Translations under genes and position numbers: made by a program
Notes under the pieces: generated by a model
Database searches by the model: none
Seen by the model: the letters and a program-made list of their open reading frames with translations, nothing else
What the model was told of the DNA's origin: nothing
Assembly (NCBI GenBank): GCA_001579985.1
Contig: LRSR01003898.1
Location: 1-64,000, forward strand
Source: Hypsibius dujardini
Taxonomy: Eukaryota; Tardigrada; Eutardigrada; Parachela; Hypsibiidae
Direction of reading: 5' to 3'
Length of the DNA: 64,000 bases
Shown here: positions 33,094 through 42,700 of the stretch, in pieces
How the letters are laid out: each line of letters starts with the position of its first letter
Numbering within the stretch: the stretch's first letter is position 1

Positions 33094-34462
33094 ATGACGC
33101 AGTTTTTTGCCGCGTGTCTGGCTGCGTTGTTTTTTTTCAGCTCGACATTTGAAGGTTCTATCGGTAAGGCATTGTACCGGCCTACATCGCCCAAGCTTAA
33201 GGCTGTCCCGTACGAAGGATTCCAATACCTGGAACCATGTCTATTACCGGCCGGGACTTATATTGCACTGGAGACGCTTCCGGTGGTCTTCAACGAGACC
33301 GACACGTACAACGGCAACATTGCCGGGTTGGATCTGTTTGACATCGTCAACGAAATCGTACAGACTGAGCTCAGTCAGAGCGTGCAGAGAGAGATCGGGA
33401 TGGGGAAGCTCCTACATCTTAGTGGTCGCCAACGTCAGCAGACTCCTCCAGTGGATCTGGTGCCGGACTCGCAGAGCGTTCATCTGCTCTTGTCCATGCG
33501 TCTGCCGATGGGCATATTCATTCCGGATACGTACTTGACTACTCAGGCCGCCGCCGACGGCGGCGAAGAAGTGGATGATGCTGATGCGTCATATTCTACG
33601 CCAACTCCAGCTATGATGTTGTTTGATATTGTAAGACGTTCGACAATGCAAAATGTCTGTGTCTGTGTCTGTGTCTGTGTCTGTGTCTGTGTCTGTGTCT
33701 GTGTCTGTGTCTGTGTCTGTGTCTGTGACTGTGTCTGTGTTTGTCTCTGGCTGTGTGCGTCTTTGTCTGTGACTTTAACTTTGTTAGTGTCTGTGTGCTG
33801 TTCCGAAATTAAGTAGTCTATTACAGGAAAAGGTATCAAAGAACGCGCAACAAAAAATCTTCCGTGGAGTTCGTCGAATTGTGGGGAGGCTCAAATCCCT
33901 TGTCCGACAACTTCCCCTACCTCTCAGCTATAACACCACCTTTCCCGGTCTCAAGCCATATGAGACCATTTACGTTCCCCATGGTCTTTTCGTCCCACTC
34001 TCCGCCATCCCCGGTCGTCCAGGCGGGAACTCCACCTTGCCACCGGAAGGCGTGGCAGCACTGTCTATCATCGTACTAGGCCCTGGCGTATTTATCCCGC
34101 GTGGTCTCGTGGTCGCAGGTACCAACTACAGGCAAAAACATGCCACATCAAAATTGTAATTCAACAAATTAATATTAAATTTTTATTATTTAGCTCCAGG
34201 TTCGGTGCCTCCGTTGAGGCCACAGCCCTTTTCGAACGCTCCGGAGAAAGAACCGCTTGAGGCTTCTACAGAAGCACCCCCTCCACCGCCACCTCCACCT
34301 CCAGTTACGCAAAAACCGCGACCGACAAGACCGACTAAGGAGCCTTACGAACCGGTGAACCTTTCGCTTTTCCTCCCGCCGGGCACGCAAATCATTCATG
34401 TACCCGCTGAAGTGAACATCAGAGTCGAGGACGAAGAAGAAAACCAGGAAATTTTACTTTAA
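33094..34462 (+). CDS. Secreted modular protein B
   Basis: Exons 33094-33630, 33827-34118 and 34194-34462 join in phase and give 365 residues. The first ATG of the frame is at 33094 and starts a signal peptide (FFAACLAALFFFSSTFEG). Modules: YEGFQYLEPCLLPAGTYIAL; MRLPMGIFIPDTYL (front half worn); FPGLKPYETIYVPHGLFVPL; LGPGVFIPRGL; and the C-terminal LFLPPGTQIIHVP. Between modules 1 and 2 lies LFDIVNEIVQTEL, matching the helix in A and C. The last exon begins with a Pro-rich linker (nine Pro in a row) and is 269 nt, as in gene A. The first intron is filled with TGTGTC repeats. Same orientation as A and C, 0.7 kb after A. Extracellular location is inferred; function is unknown. Confidence 0.85.
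33656..33745. repeat. CTGTGT hexanucleotide array in intron 1 of gene B
   Basis: Thirteen or more CTGTGT units between a GTAAGA donor and a TTACAG acceptor. Similar arrays fill the matching intron of gene C and one intron of the ACE-like gene. Confidence 0.9.
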
Positions 34463-35250
34463 AAAGAAACTAAATGCTTTTTGTCTGTTTTGGCAGAAAG
34501 TTTTTCTTTTTTCTCTTTCGAATTATTCCGTTGTACTCATGTCTGAAGTATTAGCAATGATGCTCCAGTTTCCAACTTAACTTTTCGGACAAGCAAACGT
34601 GAACGAAAGTACCATCGTGAATTTGTGCCGTAAAAAGAGTTCACGATTGAAACCGGAAAAGATGATTTTCGTTTACGCCGTCAATGGATATATAGAAAAG
34701 GGGATTTTCTAACTTGATGTCATCCTGCAAATGATTTACAGGAAATGGAAAGAATAATATTGGGGTAGGGGAGAGCGCTGACGCGCGCAAGCCTGGATCC
34801 CATCACCTATAGTCATGGACTCACACATTTTACACCAACGCTACATCCGGGACCGCCTGACGAATGCCACCGCAACACTAATACCCTCAACCATGTCTCC
34901 CCGTCAATCCTTGTCAAGCTAACCGGAAATGAACCAGCTTTAAATGGGGATATCGAACATTCAACATAGTACAGGTGGAATTTTCGGTGTTAGAGAACTA
35001 TTAAGAGACATTTTTGGGGATGTAGAGAAGGACCAAAGGACTTGGGTGGAGTTTACCTCGAAATTCCGAAACAGTGGATTTCCCTTGTGAATAACATTCC
35101 GTCGGGATGCTGAAACTACATTTTGTTGATTGCTTAATCTGATGCGATTGGCAACGTCTGTCAAGACAGAGCCATGGATTTACTGATTTGCGCCTTTTTA
35201 AAATGATGAAGTGAATGCTTTTGTTTGATTTTAGTGCTTAGCTTTTTGAG
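34463..35250. other. Gene-free stretch before the transposase remnant
   Basis: No conserved protein or repeat arms were recognised on either strand. Confidence 0.4.
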
Positions 35251-35253
35251 GAG

Positions 35254-35502
35254 CGAAATGTCACGCGTATCCTAATTCCAGCGGGCTTGACGGACAAATG
35301 GCAACCTTTGGATGTCATGGTTAACAGTGCTTTTATGTCACTGATCAAAGTGGAATATCACGAGTGGCGCAAAGCAAACGAGTTGTACACCAAGTGCGAA
35401 TACCTAAAAACACCCGGCCGACAAGACTTCATGTGTTTTGTCCTGCGAGTTTGGGTCAAAGTCAGCCCCTCCATAGTCCGAAAATGTATAAAGTCTGAAT
35501 AA
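35254..35502 (+). pseudogene. pogo/Tigger-like DDE transposase, C-terminal remnant
   Basis: The frame encodes LIPAGLTDKWQPLDVMVNSA, then YHEWRK and VLRVWVKVSPSIVRKCIKS. This is the order seen at the end of DDE_1 (Tigger/CENP-B type) transposases: the G-x-T-x-x-x-Q-P-L-D motif, a YxxW segment, then W-V-x-x-S-x-x-I. A run of Asp/Glu codons follows after the stop. The N-terminal DNA-binding part and first catalytic Asp residues are not found, so this is a 5'-truncated fossil of a DNA transposon. Confidence 0.7.
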
Positions 35503-35509
35503 TTGATGA

Positions 35510-37540
35510 AGATCAGGTTATTGGATCAGCGGGTGAAGAAGTTGTTCGGTTTCCGTCTCGTGAAGATGATGAATGCGATACGTTATTCGGTGAAGAAGTA
35601 GTCCTGTTGATGAGGACGGTGACGATGTCAATTTTAGCTTTTTCTAACGAACAGTCTTTTGTGGAAGAGGCCAATTAGGAAACGTAATTTTAAAGTGTAA
35701 AGGATATTGTTGCAGTCAAGGCTCGATTGAATTGTTTAACGTGTATAATAATAGTGGTTAAATATTCGCGCAAGAATATTAAAGATATGCATTTTTCACG
35801 TGCGCTCCCTCGAACTCCAACCGAATAGATTTACGGCCACTCATTTACATGTAATTTGTCCTTCATCCTTGATTAAAACCGGTAGGCATTTTCTGGAATT
35901 GAAACCTTGTCTTGTAAAAGATTCTGTTTGTCATAAGAATATTCTGTTAGCTGAATACTTTTTTAATATTGTTTAACGCGTTAGCACTCCTCTCCCCAAT
36001 CCTCTAGTGCCGGTTTAAGTCTTGCGTCGTTTGTAACTTTTTCTGGTTTCCATGAATGCAACTTTCATGCCAGCGTTTCTACGTACAATATGCTGAACAA
36101 GTCAGTCTCACATTTCATTTTCTAGTGAAGATCTGTCACACAAAATGAGTGTTGTTATACTACTTTCACAAATATTCCGCGGAGCCAAAGGAGTTTGATT
36201 GGCTTGAAAAACCTGGTAATAATGCGTATAATCTTGTTGGCTTGAGTAACGTCGAACTGCAAGAGCATTTACAAAACCAAATTTACGAATTTAATTGACG
36301 AATTCTGTGCCTGACATCATGGCACCGCAATGAAGACGAAGTTTCTTTTCTATATTATGCCGTTTTAAGAATTTCCAGATTTAGAAAAACAAATTCCCTA
36401 TCGATTGAACTACTGGAGTGACGCGCAGCGGATGGTTTATTAAACATGTTATCGTTTCCGTGGGATTGACTGATCTCAAATGATTTTTCAGCCAGTTGAT
36501 TGTTGATTGGTTACTTTGAATCTGGGATTCGCCCTGTATTCTGGTGGGAATTTCAGATCCTTTGGCGTTGTACTGATTGAGACATACAAAACTGTGTTGG
36601 CTCTTCGAATATACAATCAAATGATTATAAATGTCATAATACGACGTGTTTTTTAGTGTGAACACAAAGTTTTGATTGATTGATTAATTGGCAGGGACGG
36701 TTACATATTACCAGTCCCGTTACGCCATGTAAATCATTGAGCCGCATTCCGCATGGGAACGCACTTACTGATAAATACCGATTTTCAATTCTGCTACCGT
36801 TCATCACAAACACTCAATTCCTAACGATTTGATTGGAGAAAGATATTATTAAGAACCCCAATTTTTTTGGATGGTAAAAACAAGATTTCAGGAAGTTGTG
36901 GACACCAGCGCAGAGGCCGTCCAAGTGTTAGCAAGGTGGTGTTGAAGCGACATCTGACACTTCTGATAATTATTTGAAATTTTTTTTCTGGCAATTAAAA
37001 CTTTTTGACATTACATGATCAAAGGAAAAAACCACTAGTGAATTGATTGGAACTCGGTCGTTAAATGAATTGTGACTATGGAATTAAGCAATTTCATATC
37101 GCCCAGCACTCAGAGAGTTGAGCAGTCGACCAATTCTCCTACGCATATGGAGTCAAGGACTTCAATCTAAATAGTCTGACCAGGTGGTATGCAGTTCCGG
37201 TATGATTGTGCCGAAACTGTCGTTCCGTCTGTTTATACTCGACTCAAAAAACGCAATTCAGCCCTCATTTCCCAGTCAATTCTTATTGAATTAGTCTAGA
37301 AATTTCCGTAATTCTGACGCTTGGCTATTTTCAATTCTGCTTACAGCCAAGAACGAAGCATGTGGCCCTGTTTCGTTCTTGGGAAACACTCGACATGTGA
37401 TTTAGGGTGTTTTGCGCTTCACAGCGAGTTACCTGAATAACTGAATATTTTTTAGTAATCCGAAAGAAGCGTCATTAAATTGGTAACTTTGAGAAAATAT
37501 TTTTTCCTTTCCGAGCGCGCCATTGGTGCGAGAACAAACT
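35510..37540. other. Gene-free stretch
   Basis: Two kilobases with no recognisable coding exon, RNA gene or long palindrome between the transposase remnant and modular gene C. Confidence 0.4.
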
Positions 37541-37547
37541 TGACAGA

Positions 37548-38663
37548 ATGACGAAGGCTTCTATAGCTGTCAAATTACTCTTTGTCCTGTTCGTCGCGAA
37601 ATTAGGCTACGATGAGGTCCAGGGAGCTAAAAGCGTAGCTCGACCAACGAGGAAGAGAAGACCCCGAATTGAGGCTCGGGTCTACGATGGATTTCAATAC
37701 CTGGAGCCCTGCCTCATCCCGGTTGGAACCTACATCGCACTGGAGGTCCTTCCGCAGCAGGTAAACCTTACCAGTAACAGCTCCGGGTTGGCCGAAATAG
37801 TGCAACAGATTGTGGAGTCGGAAATTGGCGACACGGCCGATCAGGACTCGGAGAAGTCGGCTAGGTCCTTACAGCGAGCCAATTTTGCTGGACTCTTCGC
37901 GAAGGAACCCATCAAGGGATTGGCGGGTATTCGGCCGCTCTCGACTACACGCCTACCGATGGGCATCTTCGTCCCGGACAAGTACCTCTCCAAGATGCTG
38001 TATGAGAATGCGGACTACGGAGAGGAGGACGGTGCTGCATCAGCTGACGAAAAAGCACCCGTATGTCTGTGTCTGTGTCTGTGTCTGTGTCTGTGTCTGT
38101 GTCTGTACAGGCCTGTGTCTGTGTATGTGTCTGTGTTTGTGTCTGTGTTTGTGTCTGTGTCTGTGTCTTTCCTGTGTATTTGTCTGTGTCTCTATTTGAC
38201 TTTGTCCATTGATTTTGTTCAGGAGGAGGATCCGCCCATGCAGAAGGCACATCTCAAGATCTACCGCGGAGTTCGCCGCATCGTCGGTAAAATCAAACGT
38301 GCCCGACGCGAAGGCCCGACCAAGTTCGACTACAATGCCACCTTTCCCGGTCTGACGCCCTACGAAGCGGTCTACATTCCCCAGGGCCTTTTCGTGCCAC
38401 TCTCAGCCATCCCCGGCAAACGGAGCGCCGTCCGTGGAGCGCCCAGCACAAACACCTACTTTGACGGTATCACCGCGTTGAGCGTCATGTCCTTCGCGCC
38501 GGGCGTCTTCGTGCCTCACAAGCTGTCCAGTATGCCTCCGCTACCGGGCAACGTCATACCCTCGCCGCCCAATCACGGAGGCGTGACCGGAAAGCCGGAA
38601 GCTGATGTGGACCATGAGATCAACAACTCCACCCTGACCAATTCCACCAAGCCAGCGACGTAA
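37548..38663 (+). CDS. Secreted modular protein C
   Basis: Exons 37548-38060 and 38223-38663, phase 0, give 317 residues. Signal peptide LLFVLFVAKLGYDEVQG, then a basic stretch (RKRRPR). Modules: YDGFQYLEPCLIPVGTYIAL; LAGIRPLSTTRLPMGIFVP; FPGLTPYEAVYIPQGLFVPL; GITALSVMSFAPGVFVPHKL. LAEIVQQIVESEI sits between modules 1 and 2, as in A and B. The start of exon 2 (KIYRGVRRIVGKIKRARR) is strongly basic and matches B. Asn-x-Ser/Thr sites near the C-terminus suggest glycosylation. The PPGTQI end module of A and B is absent; a GTAAGA at the stop codon could be a donor to an exon I did not find. The 162-nt intron is open in frame, so intron retention would add 54 Cys/Leu-rich residues. Confidence 0.85.
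   Translation: MTKASIAVKLLFVLFVAKLGYDEVQGAKSVARPTRKRRPRIEARVYDGFQYLEPCLIPVGTYIALEVLPQQVNLTSNSSGLAEIVQQIVESEIGDTADQDSEKSARSLQRANFAGLFAKEPIKGLAGIRPLSTTRLPMGIFVPDKYLSKMLYENADYGEEDGAASADEKAPVCLCLCLCLCLCLCLYRPVSVYVSVFVSVFVSVSVSFLCICLCLYLTLSIDFVQEEDPPMQKAHLKIYRGVRRIVGKIKRARREGPTKFDYNATFPGLTPYEAVYIPQGLFVPLSAIPGKRSAVRGAPSTNTYFDGITALSVMSFAPGVFVPHKLSSMPPLPGNVIPSPPNHGGVTGKPEADVDHEINNSTLTNSTKPAT
38064..38170. repeat. CTGTGT hexanucleotide array in the intron of gene C
   Basis: Interrupted CTGTGT units directly after the GTATGT donor at 38061. The intron position matches intron 1 of gene B. Confidence 0.9.
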
Positions 38664-39718
38664 GAAAAAGACACGCATAGTTGATAGTGATTTTCCAATT
38701 AATTTGGCAATCCTTTTTGGAAAATGTACTTGTGTGTGGTCGTCGATGGTGCGGAATGCTGCGAAGCATTTTTACGGACATGCGCGTCAAAAGGTCAAAT
38801 TGCGATGTTGCGCTTAGCGAAAAAAAAATTATTTCGGGTTATTATGATTGGTTGCGTTTGAGACGAGTTAGCATTCGAGATGACATGACATTTTCTATTC
38901 ACTTTGATTTTTGACAAATCACAAAACGAATTTGGGATTGGGCGAAATTTCAATACGTGTGATCTTTGTAGAGGTGCGGACAATTTTTAATGATCAAAGC
39001 AGAACAATGGGTTGGCATTAATTTTAAAATTCAGTACAAGTCAAATTCGTAAAAATTGTTTACCAAACAGTCGGTAAAATATCTAAATTCGACAGAAAAC
39101 ACTGAATAAATTTTAAATTTTAAATATTATCATTTATTTACAATATTACTATTTGTGTGTTATTTTTAAAATTATTGTAAGTTCGATGTTGTTAAATTTT
39201 TATTATATTGGTCATTTTCATTGTTAAGATAGTTTTCAAAATATGCGTACGCAACTTGGTCATTATCATTTAATAAAACGTATGTTCAAATTAAGTTACG
39301 TATCCTAACTTTCTCTGTATTTAACAATGTGTCAACTTCTCTTAATTGAAATCGATGCTTAAATGAACCGTCAAAAAATAAAAGATCTATTGATTAAATA
39401 TTTATTGTCGTTGATATTTTCCATTTTTTTCTCCTCTGAAAGGTCAAATGAATAGACTGATCTGAAGTCTCGATTGCTAACTCGCTCAAGTACTAAACTG
39501 TCCAGCAGATTCTCAGTATGCCAATAAAACAGTTGAACAAACATTGTCTGATTTTGGGGATCGTGACAATTTTTCGGCGTACTTAAGACACAGTAGAAAA
39601 TAAGCCCATTCAGTATCTGCAATTCGTCGGGTACTCACAAAGCCATTTCCAAAAAGGACTGCCGAGAGTCAGGTATGTAATCTTTCACATTTTATGAATG
39701 ACCTTTTCGGCATTTCAG

Positions 39719-42700
39719 CGGTAACATCACTCAGCCATCCAACGAGTAAGTCTAAAGAAGCGATCAGAGCGATAAATTGCAAAATATATCGGTTGTCGCT
39801 TAATAGAGAAATTCAAAAGAAATTTATCCAATGGATCAATGAAGAGTACAACGGTATGGCGGAATCACTATTGTCGCAGATGGCTCACGCCGTCTGGCGC
39901 TTTGAGACCAACGTCAGCAACATCAATGAAAACGCCATGGTGAAAAGAGATTTCCATTCTATAGTATATGCGTATTTTCTTCAAGTCTGTGTCTGTGTCT
40001 GTGTCTGTGTCTGTGTCTGTGTCTGTGTCTGTGTCTGTGTCTATGTCTGTGTCTGTGTTTGTATCTGTGTCTGTGTCCGCGTCTGTGTCTGTGTCTATGT
40101 CCATTTTCCACTGTCAGTCAATGTATGGTACTCGAATCGTTCTCTTACCTCTCGGCGTCTTTTATTTTAGATTGACATGATGTCAGTAAAAACGAATTTC
40201 ACCTACAATGTCGGTCAGGGTATTCGAAGCTACAAACCGGAAGCCATCACAAACTCCACGTACATCCGTCTTTACCGCAAATTGAGTAACAGCGGAGACG
40301 GCGCACTGCTGGGCGAAAAGCGGGAGAATTTCACCAAGATTAAAGCGGATATGGAGCGCATATACGCAGCAGGAGTCGTTTGTGGGGATGTCTCAATTTC
40401 CGTTGCTGACATGGCTAACTGTACCATCAAGTGGACGCTCTCGCCGAACATCACACGACAACTGGCGACATCGCGGAACTCGACCCTGCTGCTGCATATC
40501 TGGAAGTCTTGGAGGGACTCGACGGGCAAGAGGATGAGGCCGTTATTTCTGGAGTACTTGAAACTCAAAAACGAATCGGCAATCGCTGACGGTGAGGCTT
40601 GTATTGTAATTAGCCGTACAATTGAAGGCTGGCATGTTTAAGAAAGTGACTTCCAAAGGTTATGTATGATTACGGGGATGGTATTGAAGACCCCTTTTCT
40701 CGTGGTCCAATCGTCCAGAGGTTTGTCTACCGTATCCCGTGTCTGCGTTTGTATCTGTGTCTGTGGCTGTGAAAAACATCCGGCTTTTGAGCCATTTGTC
40801 CGATCTCCAGTTAGAACGTTCGGCCTGGTATCAATCCGTTTAATGTCTGTCTATTTACAGCATTCCCCCAGGTCTTACAAACCTTAGCCTTCCATTCGTC
40901 CAGTGTGCGATCACTCTTACCGTCTCCATGTGTCCGTCTGTCCGTTAACTAGATTTCCAATTTGTCCTTCACTCTGTCGGTCATGCGGATTAACGCTCCG
41001 CCCAGCCTTCCCGCTATTCATCAGTCCATCCGTCATCCAATGTGTTTTCCAACCTCCAACACCACCAGTTTTGTTTGCTAGCACAGCGTCCTGCTTTCCA
41101 TCCTTCGGTTTGCCCTTCCTAATTTGCGTCACTTCTTCCGTCATATCAAGCTTTTTCGGCATCCTCCAATCCATCTGACCGAAGCCGTCATTCGACCATT
41201 CACCCGATTGACCTTCCGTTTATCCACCCCTTTTTCGGTCTTCCCTCACTCCAGTTAGCGTATTACCGTATCGTTTTTGTTTGCAACACTCCGTCAGGTG
41301 TCTAGCAATACATCAAGCCGCCCATCGTTCCGTCCGGCTTCCAAACAAACCTTCGATTTATCTTCTCATTGATGTAGTCTTCATTCGTCCGTCAGGTCTA
41401 TCCCCAATCGCTTTGATTTTGATTAATTTGTCTGGCCTCTCCGTCGCCCTCACTCCGTCCGATCTTCCTCACTATGAATCTTTCTTGCTGAGAAAGTATT
41501 TCAGATGCCGAATTCAAACTGACTCCACTTAAAATGTTATTAATAGAGTTAACTTTTGAGAGGGGACTGTGTCAGAAATTATGAAACGAAATCTTTTCTG
41601 AAAATCGACGTTTCTACAGTCAAAATCAGAGAATCCTTTGTTTTTCCAACTTTGAAATTTTGCCAAAAAAAAGTTATTGGGACGACTACGGCCGATCCCA
41701 CGTCGGTCCTACTCCTAAGTTCTAACTCATAATGATCAAAGTTTTGGTTTTACAGTTTATATGAATTCACGTTTTTTTGTTTCCTTTTCGTCGATTTCAG
41801 GCTACCCGGATGTGGGCTTGTCGTGGCGGGAACGGTACATCGAGCCGAGCTACAACTACTCCGACATCGATTTCATGCAGGAAGTGAAGGAGCTGTGGAA
41901 CAAAACCTTACCGCTCTACGTCAATCTGCACGGCTACGTGCGTCGAAAGCTCATCAAACAGTATCCCGAGGCCAAAATCAATCCAGCCGGCGGTATTCCA
42001 GCTCATTTACTAGGTAGCCCTTCACTCCGTAAAGACTCTTTAATCACACAATTACTAATCAATTACGAAACTTTCACAGGCAGTTTGTGGTCCTACAATT
42101 GGCAGAATCTCCTCAACTTCACCTGGCCTTACCCGAAAAAGCCCCTTCTCGACCCGACTGCAGCCATGGTCAAACAGAATTGGACTGTCGAAAAGATCTT
42201 CCGAACTACCGATAAGTTTTTCAAAGGGATTGGCTTGACGCCCGCTCCGCCGTCGTTCTGGGAGAAATCCATGCTGACCAAACCGAAGGACCGTCCGGTG
42301 ATGTGCCAGCCCGAGACCATCGACTTTTACAACCACAAAGATTGGCGGTACTGCAACCTTGACAACGCGTTTTTTCTTAAACTTAAGACTTCTTTTTGGA
42401 CCTCGGTTTGAGATTTTTTTGCGGAAATGTTTAGAATGGCCAAAAGTGAAATCAAAGAATTAATTTCTTTTTTTTCTCGACTAAATTTTAGCCGGCTCAG
42501 GATATTCGAAAACGTTTTGGTTTGGTGTTTTTTTCCTACTTTTAAAACTTTGGTTGGTTTTTTTGTACTTCTAAAACTTTAGTTTAGGTTATCGAAATTA
42601 GTTAACGAATTTTAATTTTCCAACTTAAATCTTTTGTGAATAGCAATATTAGTTAATTTGTTTTTAACAAAAGATGAAATTAAAAAAGAAATCATTGACG

